Source: Bacteroidota bacterium (GTDB lineage: Bacteria > Bacteroidota > Bacteroidia > Chitinophagales > Chitinophagaceae). Taken from it: 48,918 nucleotides of DNA. The stretch lies in assembly GCA_013288285.1 (NCBI GenBank), contig JABDCE010000011.1, positions 1-48,918 of the forward strand. Direction: 5' to 3'. Numbering within the stretch: the first letter of the stretch is position 1; every line of letters begins with the position of its first letter. Shown here piece by piece: positions 15,120-23,601 of the stretch. Both the position numbers and the translations under genes were made by a program. The notes under the pieces were generated by a model. That model was not told the origin of the DNA and did no database searches. It saw only the letters and a list, made by a program, of their open reading frames with translations.

Positions 15120-17738
15120 TCACTTCTGGTATTGTTTCAAAATGCCCTTCATTTCATTCAGTTTCAGTAGGGCTTCCACAGGAGTAAGTGTGTTGATGTC
15201 GGTTGCTTCAAGTAACTGTTGTATACGTCGCATATCGTCTGTTACACCGTCAAATATATTGAGTTGGTATTGCGCTGCCGGTTTTATTTGCTTCACTTTT
15301 TGCAGCGTATCTCCGGTGCTTGTGTGTTTGTCTTCCAGTTGTTTTAATATTTCATTGGCACGGTCCAGTAGTTTTGGTGGCATGCCGGCCATTCGGGCCA
15401 CCTGTATACCGAAGCTATGGCGGCTGCCACCAGGAGCAAGCTTGCGCAGGAAAATGACTTTATTGCCCGTCTCCTTATGAGTTATATGATAGTTGCGAAC
15501 GCGTGGCAATTGATGCTCCAGTTCATTCAGTTCGTGATAGTGTGTGGCAAACAGGGTCTTAGGCTTGTTCGGGCTGTTATGCAGATGTTCCACTATGCTC
15601 CAGGCCAGCGATATACCATCGTATGTGCTGGTACCTCTGCCTATTTCGTCCAGTAATACCAGGCTACGCTCACTGATGTTGTTGATAATGCTGGCGGTCT
15701 CATTCATCTCTACCATAAAGGTGCTCTCGCCGCCACTCAGGTTGTCAGACGCGCCCACGCGGGTAAATATTTTATCTGTCAGCCCTATAGTAGCTGCAGT
15801 CGCGGGCACAAAACTGCCCATGTGTGCCATAAGGGTGATGATAGCAGTCTGCCGCAGCAGCGCCGATTTACCACTCATATTCGGCCCGGTGAGTATGATG
15901 ATCTGCTGTTCTGTTTTGTCCAGTGTTATATCATTGGATATATAGCTTTCTCCCGGTGGCAGTTGTTGCTCTATTACCGGGTGGCGGCCCTCTTTTATGT
16001 CCAGCACAGGCTCGTTTACAAGGGTAGGGCGGTGATAGTTATACCTGTGGGCATTATTGGCAAAGCAAAGCAGGCAATCGAGTTGCGCGGTAATGCTTGC
16101 GTTGTTTTGTATGGCAGATATGAACGGCTCCGTACTTACAAGTAGCTGTTGGTACAGGTCCTGCTCTATCGTCATTATTTTATCTTCGGCACCCAGTATT
16201 TTTTCTTCGTATTCTTTTAGTTCCGGGGTTATATACCGTTCAGCATTTGCCAGCGTTTGTTTACGTATCCAGTCGGTTGGTACTTTGTCTTTGTGGGTGT
16301 GGGTCACTTCCAGGTAGTAACCGAAAACGTTGTTATAAGAAACCTTCAGAGACGATATGCCGGTACGTTGTGATTCCTGTTGCTGTATCTGCAGCAGGTA
16401 ATCCTTGCCGCTGCGCGATATACGCCTCAGGTGATCCAGTTCTTCCGATACGCCTTCCCGTATCATGCCGCCCTTGCTGGCCAGGGCCGGTGCGTCTTCT
16501 GTTATATATTTCAGTATGCGCTCCCGTAACTCAGCAAGTGGCTGTATCGGTTCCGCAATATGTCGCACTGCTTCATCTTCACACTGCATACACAATGCTT
16601 TCATGTCTGTCATGTATTGCAGGCTTTTCGCAAGCTGCAATACCTCTCTCGGGTTTATCTTTTTCAGCGGTATTTTGCCCACTATGCGCTCTACATCGCC
16701 TATCTGTTTTACCAGGTGGGTCAGCGAATGATTGAGGTCTTGTTCCAGTATGAAATAGCTCACCAGGTCCAGGCGGCGCTCTATGCGTTGCATGTCAAAC
16801 AGCGGGAAGATCATCCACCGCTTCATCAGCCGTGCGCCCATGGGCGTATGCGTGTGGTCTATGGCTTGCAGCAGGTTGGTGCCTTGTTCATAACTGCTGT
16901 GTATCAGTTCCAGGTTGCGGATAGTAAAGCGGTCCATCCACAAAAAGTCAGTGGCTATTATCCGTTGCAGTGTGTTCAGGTGCTGCAGATTGGCATGTTC
17001 TGTGTCTTTCAGGTAGTGCAGCGCCACGCCGCAGGCTATAATGGCCGATTTTAGTTCTTCTATACCAAACCCCTTCATCGATTGCGTCTGGAAATGTTGT
17101 AACAGCAGGTCGTAGCAATATTGTTCGCGAAATACCCATTCATCCAGTTGGAAGGTATAGACCTTGGTATCAAACTCCTCTTTGAATCGTTTCGATTGCG
17201 ACTTGGATATGATCACTTCCGATGGCTGGAAACTCTGCATCAGCTTGTCCATGTATTCCATGTTACCTTCCGCTGTATAAAATTCTCCTGTGGTGATATC
17301 CAGGAAGGCTATACCACATTTTGCATCATCGAGGTATAGGGCGCAGAGAAAATTATTGGTTCTGTTCTCCAGCAGTTTATCGCTGGTGGCTACACCGGGA
17401 GTAACCAGTTCGGTTACTCCGCGTTTCACAATGCCCTTGGTCAGCTTAGGGTCTTCAAGTTGGTCACAGATGGCCACACGGTAGCCTGCTTTAACTAATT
17501 TATGCAGGTAGGTATCCAGCGCGTGGTGAGGAAAACCGGCAAGATCAACAGATGCGGCAGATCCGTTAGAACGCTTGGTAAGGGTGATACCCAGCACGCG
17601 TGATGCAATATGCGCATCTTCACCGAACGTTTCATAAAAATCCCCTACACGAAACAATAATACAGCATCGGGATATTTTGTTTTAATATCCTTATGCTGC
17701 TTCATCAGGGGTGTTTCCGCCAGTTTTTCCTTTGCCAT
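15120..17738 (-). CDS. mutS: DNA mismatch repair protein MutS
   Basis: An 872-residue mismatch-recognition ATPase. The mismatch-binding Phe-X-Glu motif is Phe34-Tyr35-Glu36 in GDFYETFGEDA. The clamp/lever region fills the centre. The Walker A is GPNMSGKS (618-625), followed by a signature/Walker B segment (LVLLDEIGRGTSTYDG) and FATHYHEL. The full-length layout with a mismatch-sensing N-terminus makes it MutS1 rather than MutS2. The C-terminus ends at LNEMKGILKQYQK as in typical members. It is last in a minus-strand run, 102 nt after the M1 peptidase gene. Confidence 0.98.
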   Translation of the reverse strand: MAKEKLAETPLMKQHKDIKTKYPDAVLLFRVGDFYETFGEDAHIASRVLGITLTKRSNGSAASVDLAGFPHHALDTYLHKLVKAGYRVAICDQLEDPKLTKGIVKRGVTELVTPGVATSDKLLENRTNNFLCALYLDDAKCGIAFLDITTGEFYTAEGNMEYMDKLMQSFQPSEVIISKSQSKRFKEEFDTKVYTFQLDEWVFREQYCYDLLLQHFQTQSMKGFGIEELKSAIIACGVALHYLKDTEHANLQHLNTLQRIIATDFLWMDRFTIRNLELIHSSYEQGTNLLQAIDHTHTPMGARLMKRWMIFPLFDMQRIERRLDLVSYFILEQDLNHSLTHLVKQIGDVERIVGKIPLKKINPREVLQLAKSLQYMTDMKALCMQCEDEAVRHIAEPIQPLAELRERILKYITEDAPALASKGGMIREGVSEELDHLRRISRSGKDYLLQIQQQESQRTGISSLKVSYNNVFGYYLEVTHTHKDKVPTDWIRKQTLANAERYITPELKEYEEKILGAEDKIMTIEQDLYQQLLVSTEPFISAIQNNASITAQLDCLLCFANNAHRYNYHRPTLVNEPVLDIKEGRHPVIEQQLPPGESYISNDITLDKTEQQIIILTGPNMSGKSALLRQTAIITLMAHMGSFVPATAATIGLTDKIFTRVGASDNLSGGESTFMVEMNETASIINNISERSLVLLDEIGRGTSTYDGISLAWSIVEHLHNSPNKPKTLFATHYHELNELEHQLPRVRNYHITHKETGNKVIFLRKLAPGGSRHSFGIQVARMAGMPPKLLDRANEILKQLEDKHTSTGDTLQKVKQIKPAAQYQLNIFDGVTDDMRRIQQLLEATDINTLTPVEALLKLNEMKGILKQYQK

Positions 17739-17840
17739 CTGCTTTACGCAAACCTACTGAAAATTAATGGCTATATGGTTTCGCGGTGTTGGGGATATGT
17801 GGATAAAAATGTGCGCTCGTGCAACAACAGTGTGCTGGTA

Positions 17841-19493
17841 TTATTTCACTTTTATCAGGTAGTCGGGCGATACCTTCAGGTTATAACCATGCTTCCATTC
17901 TATATGCTGCCAGTCTGCCGTAGGTGAGATAATCTCAGTCTTTTTCTTAACTGATACTGGTATTGGCAGTGTAAACCCCGGAACTATATTTTCAAAGCGG
18001 TAATTCAGTTCACCGTCCTTTATATAATAAGCCAGTTGGGGTATGTTAGTAGTGCGCAGGTATTGATTGAAGAAAGCCGTCAGGTCAAGCCCGGTGGCCT
18101 TGGCAATGTATGATTCTATCTGCTGGGTAGTCACAGTCTGGTGATAAAAAGTCTTGCTCACACCTCGAAGCATCTGCCTGAACTTCTCATCATCGTTCAT
18201 GAGCATGCGTATCATATACATCATAGCTGCCCCCTTGTCATAGATGTCATTACTGCCCTCGTTATTCACGCCATAGTCGCCTGTTACCGGTTTGTCGTTT
18301 CGTATGTTACCCCATTCGCCCTTGCAGAATGTTTGTCCCTTTTCTTTACCCAGAAGGCATTCTGTAAACAGTGATTCTGAGAATGTGGTCATACCTTCAT
18401 GTATCCAGTTGTCGGCTATGTCTTTGGCTGTGATGCTGTTGCCAAACCATTCATGCCCGCTTTCATGGACTATAATGTAGTCGAAGTGCATACCGACACT
18501 CGTATTGGAGCGATCACTTCCCAGGTAGCCCATTTGGTATTTGTTGCCATATGCTATGGCGCTCTGGTGCTCCATACCTAAGTAAGGGGCCTCTACAAGT
18601 TTATATCCATCTTCATAAAAAGGGTAGGGGCCCAGCCAGTATTCGTAGCAGTGCAGCATAGGTTTTACCACCGCAAATTGTTTCCTTGCCTTTTCTTCAT
18701 TGTCACGCAACACCCAGTAGTCAAGATCCAGCTTCCCTTTTTCGCCCGTTAGTGTATCTTGCCAGTGTACATAGTCACCAATATAGAACGTAACATCATA
18801 GTTGTTGATCGGATTTTTCAACTGCCAGTAGAATACTTTTTTACTATTTACTTTCACGGTGTCTTTCAGTCTGCCATTGCTGATTGCAGAATAGTTTTCC
18901 GGAACGGTTAGGTATATATCCATTCCCTGTTCAGGTTCGTCCCATTGTGCGTCCTTGCAGGGCCACCATACGCTCGCCCCAAGTCCCTGGCACGAAACTG
19001 CCACCCACTGTTTTCCTTCATTGTCTGTCTTCCAGCTAAAACCGCCATCCCACGGCGGGTTTACTGCTTTCCGGGGTGTGCCATGGTAGTATATCTTTAT
19101 CGAGCGCATTTCCGTAGGCAGCCAGTTGTGAAACGGAAATCTTTCAAAATAGACCCAGCAGACATTTCCATCTCTTCTGAAGTTGATGGGCTGTAGCGTT
19201 TTTACACCGCCATAACGTTGGAATACGCTGTCTATCTCCATATGTTCCTGCAGGTCTATCTGCATTGAATCCGCCGGCTTTTTAGTCACTCTGAAGTCAA
19301 TAATGGTATACCCATTTATGCTTTGATTGTCAAGGTCGAAGTTCACACCCAGTTCGTAGCGCTGCACATCCCACCAGTCCCGGTATCTTCCATTGCTGCC
19401 GCGCAGTGTATCGGCATGGGTATAAGCAAGTGTGGTATTTGCTGAGAGCAAATACCACACCACAAAAAGAATATTTATCGATTTCTTCAACAT
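17841..19493 (-). CDS. M1 family metallopeptidase (aminopeptidase N-like)
   Basis: A 550-residue exported zinc peptidase. The signal is at residues 1-23. The N-terminal beta domain is followed by the catalytic domain with the GxMEN-equivalent GMEHQ (306-310) and the zinc site HESGH (343-347) plus Glu366 (in NWIHEGMTT), which is the correct HExxH-18-E spacing. Compared with 850-residue aminopeptidase N it lacks the large C-terminal helical domain; this short form is common in Bacteroidota. Its ATG overlaps the stop of the upstream FKBP gene by one base (TAATG), indicating coupling. Likely periplasmic peptide processing. Confidence 0.93.
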   Translation of the reverse strand: MLKKSINILFVVWYLLSANTTLAYTHADTLRGSNGRYRDWWDVQRYELGVNFDLDNQSINGYTIIDFRVTKKPADSMQIDLQEHMEIDSVFQRYGGVKTLQPINFRRDGNVCWVYFERFPFHNWLPTEMRSIKIYYHGTPRKAVNPPWDGGFSWKTDNEGKQWVAVSCQGLGASVWWPCKDAQWDEPEQGMDIYLTVPENYSAISNGRLKDTVKVNSKKVFYWQLKNPINNYDVTFYIGDYVHWQDTLTGEKGKLDLDYWVLRDNEEKARKQFAVVKPMLHCYEYWLGPYPFYEDGYKLVEAPYLGMEHQSAIAYGNKYQMGYLGSDRSNTSVGMHFDYIIVHESGHEWFGNSITAKDIADNWIHEGMTTFSESLFTECLLGKEKGQTFCKGEWGNIRNDKPVTGDYGVNNEGSNDIYDKGAAMMYMIRMLMNDDEKFRQMLRGVSKTFYHQTVTTQQIESYIAKATGLDLTAFFNQYLRTTNIPQLAYYIKDGELNYRFENIVPGFTLPIPVSVKKKTEIISPTADWQHIEWKHGYNLKVSPDYLIKVK

Positions 19494-20866
19494 TATTTAT
19501 CTATTCCCAGCACTTCTACATCAAACATAAGTATCGCATTTGCCGGTATAGATCCACCTGCACCTCTTTCTCCGTAAGCCAGGCCAGACGGGATGTAAAA
19601 GGTAGCTCTGCTGCCTAACTGTAGCAATTGAACGCCCTCGTCCCATCCTTTTATCACTTGACCCTGGCCCAGTACAAAACTGAATGGTTGAACATGCTTG
19701 AACTGCGGATCTGTGTTAGAGTCAAACGCCTTTCCATCCAGGGTTTTTCCTGTATAGTTCATGCTCACATGTTTGCCGGGTGTTGCCATTGGACCTAATC
19801 CCTTTTGGGTCATCACATAATACAGGCCTGACGGTGTTTTTGTTGCCTTTATATTGTTCTTGGCAAAATAATCCTGCAGCAGTTTGTCATCGGCCATCGC
19901 TTGTTCAGCAGGTTTTTTCGGCGTCTGTACGTCCGTAACGGCTATATCAAATATCAGGATGGAATTGGCTGGTATAGGAGCCCTTTCCTGTGCACCATAA
20001 GCCAGGCCAGATGGGATATAGAAGGTAGCCTTCGCGCCTTTCTTCAGCAGCATCAGACCTTCATCCCATCCTTTTATTACCCTGCCTTTGCCTACTTCTA
20101 CGTCAAATGGCTGCATGTGGTGGAAGTTTGAATCCGTGTTCGAGTCAAACGGCTTACCATCCATGAATTTTCCTGTATAGTTAACGCTTGCTTTATCTCC
20201 TGACTTCACAAGATCACCCGTTCCCGGATCAGACAGTGTATAATACAGGCCGGAAGCCGTTTTCAGTGGCTTGATGTTGTTTTTTGTAAAATACTCCTGG
20301 AGCAGCTTGTCATCAACAGCAGTTTGTTTTGCTTCACTCTCTTGTGCCTCTTTTTTGTCTTCTGCGTCAGTTTTTACAGATACCAGCAACACATCATATT
20401 CTATCTTCATTCCTGATTTCATCCACGGCAGCAACTGGTTGCCCGCAGCCGCCATTGTATCAACAGGTAGAGTGAATACTGCGCTGTCTCCTTCCACCAT
20501 CTTCATGAAGCCTTCTATAGGATCGCCTTTGAATTTTGGAGCCGAGATAGGAAACGGCACAGGGCCGCTGCTATACATTTTGCGGGAATCAAACATCACG
20601 CTGTCGCCACCAGCCACAGGAACATGCACATGTATGTACATTTTGATGTGGTCGTTGATCGCAGGCTTGCGCGTACCCGTGCCATGCTTGATGATCTTAT
20701 AACAAAGGCCACTGGGTAATTTTGTAAAACCAGCTTCAGTAGTTCCTTTAGTTGCAGACTTCGGGTTCTTAGGTGCAGGTTTTTTTGCCTGGGCGTTAGC
20801 AGCATTGCTATACAGTCCAAGCGCGAACATGCAGGACACAAGAGCTATTTTAGGTGTTGGTTTCAT
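19493..20866 (-). CDS. Three-domain FKBP-type peptidyl-prolyl isomerase
   Basis: A 457-residue periplasmic protein with a signal peptide (1-25) and three FKBP-like units. Unit 1 (about 50-155) is divergent and lacks the canonical AYG segment. Units 2 (about 195-312) and 3 (about 335-457) are canonical, with VNYTGKFMDGKPFDSNT / MNYTGKTLDGKAFDSNT and SGLAYGAQ / SGLAYGERGAGG. Each canonical unit is preceded by a linker of the form DDKLLQ(E/D)YF(T/A)KNNIK, so units 2 and 3 look like an internal duplication. It likely assists folding of exported proteins. It is coupled to the downstream M1 gene by TAATG. Confidence 0.92.
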   Translation of the reverse strand: MKPTPKIALVSCMFALGLYSNAANAQAKKPAPKNPKSATKGTTEAGFTKLPSGLCYKIIKHGTGTRKPAINDHIKMYIHVHVPVAGGDSVMFDSRKMYSSGPVPFPISAPKFKGDPIEGFMKMVEGDSAVFTLPVDTMAAAGNQLLPWMKSGMKIEYDVLLVSVKTDAEDKKEAQESEAKQTAVDDKLLQEYFTKNNIKPLKTASGLYYTLSDPGTGDLVKSGDKASVNYTGKFMDGKPFDSNTDSNFHHMQPFDVEVGKGRVIKGWDEGLMLLKKGAKATFYIPSGLAYGAQERAPIPANSILIFDIAVTDVQTPKKPAEQAMADDKLLQDYFAKNNIKATKTPSGLYYVMTQKGLGPMATPGKHVSMNYTGKTLDGKAFDSNTDPQFKHVQPFSFVLGQGQVIKGWDEGVQLLQLGSRATFYIPSGLAYGERGAGGSIPANAILMFDVEVLGIDK

Positions 20867-20905
20867 TTAATTCAGTTGTAAAATTGAATGTTATCAATGT
20901 ATGGA

Positions 20906-21919
20906 CTACTGCTGTGGCTGACCACCTTGTTGCTGGCCTTGCGCCTGCATCTGGCCTTGTGGCTGTGCGGGAGCTGCCTTTACATCAGTTACTTCCACTT
21001 CAAATATCAGTACAGCGTTCGGGCCTATAGCAGGGCTTGGGCTCTGTGCGCCGTATGCAAGTGGTGATGGCAGGTATAAAGTTGCTTTTGTACCTTTCTT
21101 CAGCAGCATAGCGCCTTCGTCCACACCTGGTATCATTTGTCCGCTGCCAACAGGCCATGTAAGTGGTTCTTTCTTGCCGCCTTTTTCTATCAGTTCACCT
21201 TTGTCGTCAACGTTCGAGTCAAACATTTTACCGTCAAGGGTAGTGCCTTTATACTTCATAGATACCAGTTGACCCTTGGCGATAGTCGCGCCGCTTCCCG
21301 GTTTCTGTATCGTATAGTAAAGGCCTGAAGCTGTTTTTTCAGCCTTGATATTATTTTTTGCGAAATAGTCCTGCAGTATCTTGTCGTCTATAGGCTTCTG
21401 CTGTTCTGCCTTAGCTTTCATTTCTGCCTGCATTTCTGCCTGTTTTGCAGTCATTTCTTTTTGGTACTCTTCCATCGACTTGATAGAAACAAGCACTACA
21501 GATATCTGGATCTTGTTACCCTTCTTTAGCCAGCTTGGCAATTGGCCCATCTGTGCAGGTGGTATAGTTTTCAATATTGTATCGCATGATACTTCTACGA
21601 TAGCACTGTCACCTGCTGACAAGTAAGGGAATACAGCCTGGAAATCACCTACATTCCTGATGCTGTCCACTTTTGTTACAGAAGGTTTGCCTTGTTTTCT
21701 TGAATCGGCAAGTATGAGCGCTTTACCTGGCAATGTGTCTACTTTTACCAGGATATTGAACTCAACTATGTCTCCCATTTTAGCAGTCTTACCAGGTACA
21801 TCCTTGATGATCTTGTAAGATATGCCATGTGTGTGCTTAAAATCACCATTGCTACTACATCCTGTGTTGCTGATGATTGCTGCGCTTAATAACGCGATCG
21901 GTAGAATCCTTTTTATCAT
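20906..21919 (-). CDS. FKBP-type peptidyl-prolyl isomerase lipoprotein
   Basis: A 337-residue lipoprotein (lipobox SNTGC at about residue 21). It has the same plan as its downstream neighbour: a divergent FKBP unit first (about 35-150), then the linker DDKILQDYFAKNNIKAEKT, then one canonical FKBP unit (about 205-315; MKYKGTTLDGKMFDSN, SPLAYGAQ). It ends in a Gln/Pro/Gly-rich low-complexity tail (about 316-337). It is probably a paralogue of the three-domain protein. It starts 9 nt after the DHH gene stop and is 39 nt upstream of the next FKBP, so all are likely on one transcript. Confidence 0.92.
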   Translation of the reverse strand: MIKRILPIALLSAAIISNTGCSSNGDFKHTHGISYKIIKDVPGKTAKMGDIVEFNILVKVDTLPGKALILADSRKQGKPSVTKVDSIRNVGDFQAVFPYLSAGDSAIVEVSCDTILKTIPPAQMGQLPSWLKKGNKIQISVVLVSIKSMEEYQKEMTAKQAEMQAEMKAKAEQQKPIDDKILQDYFAKNNIKAEKTASGLYYTIQKPGSGATIAKGQLVSMKYKGTTLDGKMFDSNVDDKGELIEKGGKKEPLTWPVGSGQMIPGVDEGAMLLKKGTKATLYLPSPLAYGAQSPSPAIGPNAVLIFEVEVTDVKAAPAQPQGQMQAQGQQQGGQPQQ

Positions 21920-21928
21920 ATTTGTTGT

Positions 21929-22927
21929 TTATTGGGGGTGAATATCGGACAAAATTTTCTTAAAATATGCAATAGTATCAATAAAACTTGTTTTTGTGCG
22001 CCCTCCGGAGGCATTAAAGTGCCCTCCGCCATCAAAATATTCCCTGGCAAACGAGCTCACGTCAAAATTTCCCTTACTGCGGAACGACAGCTTTACCTCA
22101 TCACTCCGTTCTGTGATCAGTGTGGCAAATTTAATGCCCGATATGCTCAGCGGGTAATTGACCAGCCCCTCAGTATCTCCGCTTTGTGCTTTGAACAGGT
22201 TCTGGTCTTTTCGCGACAATGTGATCAGCCCGGAATTATATTTATGGAAAATTTCCATTTTCTCTATCAGCACATATCCCAGGAAACGCATACGGCCTTC
22301 GCTCCATGAGTCATATACTTCTTCATGTATGCGGGTATGGTCCAGACCTAGTCTTTTCAGATCGGCAGCCATTGTATGCACGGATGCAGTAGTCGCCGGG
22401 AATTTGAACGATCCCGTATCAGTCATCACACCCGTATACAGGCAGGCAGCCATATCCAGGTCTATAAGGTGATTGTCGCCGTTGAGGTTGATAAAGTCAT
22501 ACACCATTTCACAGGTGCTGCTTTTTTCCGGAATGCTCATACCATAGTCCCATACCGGTTTTGGAAACAAATGGTGGTCTATCAGTATTTTAGGCTGGGT
22601 AGCGTCGGCCAGTTGTTGGGTCAGATGCTTTGTACGGCTGAAGTCGTTAAAATCAAGACAAAATATAAGGTCGGCGGCAGCCAGCGCAGCCAGCGACTCT
22701 TTGGGTTGAGCCTCGTAATTCAGCAGTTGAGCAACGCCCGGCATCCACATCAGGAAATCAGGCAATTCTCCCGGTGATACCGGTGTTACATGATGTCCCT
22801 TCAAAGTCAGGTAGTGATACAGGCCAAGCATACTCCCTATCGCATCCCCATCCGGTTTATGATGGGTAGTGATGAAGATCTTTTTAGGTGCTTGCAATAA
22901 AGGAAAAACGTCTTGTATGGGCCGCAT
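21929..22927 (-). CDS. DHH/DHHA1 phosphoesterase (NrnA-like)
   Basis: A 332-residue cytoplasmic phosphoesterase. Metal motifs: His22-x3-Asp26-x-Asp28 (THHKPDGDA), Asp92 (CLDFND), Asp117-His118-His119 (IDHHLFP) and Asp170 (TGVMTDTGSF). The C-terminal DHHA1 domain has the substrate-binding GGGHFNASGG. The family includes NrnA, which removes nucleotides from short RNA oligos and converts pAp to AMP. No extra domains (CBS, GGDEF) are present, arguing for NrnA rather than GdpP. First gene of the minus-strand run ending in mutS; its promoter region is shared with divergent ndk. Confidence 0.93.
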   Translation of the reverse strand: MRPIQDVFPLLQAPKKIFITTHHKPDGDAIGSMLGLYHYLTLKGHHVTPVSPGELPDFLMWMPGVAQLLNYEAQPKESLAALAAADLIFCLDFNDFSRTKHLTQQLADATQPKILIDHHLFPKPVWDYGMSIPEKSSTCEMVYDFINLNGDNHLIDLDMAACLYTGVMTDTGSFKFPATTASVHTMAADLKRLGLDHTRIHEEVYDSWSEGRMRFLGYVLIEKMEIFHKYNSGLITLSRKDQNLFKAQSGDTEGLVNYPLSISGIKFATLITERSDEVKLSFRSKGNFDVSSFAREYFDGGGHFNASGGRTKTSFIDTIAYFKKILSDIHPQ

Positions 22928-22967
22928 TTTATTTGTTAGTGGTGATAGTATTTTCCGTTTTGGGCTG

Positions 22968-22975
22968 CAAAAGTA
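22968..22975 (-). promoter_or_regulatory. -7 element of the DHH-FKBP-M1-mutS run
   Basis: On the minus strand this reads TACTTTTG, an exact TAnnTTTG, 40 nt before the DHH gene start. It lies in the 182-nt region between divergent genes. No clear -33 was found. Confidence 0.45.
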
Positions 22976-23073
22976 CGTATTCCTGACTGATACTTATATC
23001 CTTTTATCCACAATGGAGTTAAATAAATCTGAAAAAATGTCTTTTTTAACATTTACGTTTTTATGTTTTGGCT

Positions 23074-23081
23074 TACCTTTG
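23074..23081 (+). promoter_or_regulatory. -7 element of ndk
   Basis: TACCTTTG matches TAnnTTTG exactly and is 28 nt upstream of the ndk ATG at 23110. It gives a normal short leader. Confidence 0.55.
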
Positions 23082-23109
23082 CGCCATCAATTTAAAAAAC
23101 CAACTATAT

Positions 23110-23526
23110 ATGTCCAATCGTACATTCACAATGATCAAGCCTGATGCCGTAAAAGCTGGCAATATCGGTAACATCCTCCAGATGATAAATGCCGGCGGTT
23201 TCCGCATTGTAGCTATGAAGTATTTAAGCCTCAGCAGGCAGCAGGCCGAAAAGTTTTACGAAGTGCATGCCGCACGCCCTTTCTATGGTGAGCTCACCGA
23301 GTTTATGAGCAGCGGCCCTATCGTAGCCGCTATCCTGGAAAAAGATAATGCAGTAGCCGATTTCCGTAAACTGATAGGCGCTACCAACCCCGCACAGGCA
23401 GAAGAAGGTACCATCCGTAAAAAATATGCAGCATCCGTTGGCGAAAATGCTGTTCACGGTTCCGATAGCGATGACAATGCCGCTATAGAAGGAAACTTCT
23501 TTTTCAGCGGGCTGGAAAGATTCTAA
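23110..23526 (+). CDS. ndk: Nucleoside-diphosphate kinase
   Basis: A 138-residue cytoplasmic enzyme transferring the gamma-phosphate between nucleoside tri- and diphosphates through a phosphohistidine. The catalytic His116 is in NAVHGSDS, followed by the conserved EGNFFF end. The start ATG 23110 ([14 protein letters not shown]) gives the standard N-terminus; the frame is open further upstream but the family begins here. Single gene between a promoter-like element and a perfect hairpin. Confidence 0.97.
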   Translation: MSNRTFTMIKPDAVKAGNIGNILQMINAGGFRIVAMKYLSLSRQQAEKFYEVHAARPFYGELTEFMSSGPIVAAILEKDNAVADFRKLIGATNPAQAEEGTIRKKYAASVGENAVHGSDSDDNAAIEGNFFFSGLERF

Positions 23527-23543
23527 ATTACAGAAGTAATATC

Positions 23544-23585
23544 ATAAACGATGAAGCCACCTTTTCGGGTGGCTTCATCGTTTAT
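23544..23585. terminator. Bidirectional terminator between ndk and GH20
   Basis: A perfect 18-bp stem (23544-23561 with 23568-23585) and 6-nt loop lie between convergent genes. A/T-rich arm bases give T-runs on either strand, so it can end both ndk and the glycosidase operon. Confidence 0.88.
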
Positions 23586-23601
23586 AGAGGTTATTCGTTC
23601 T

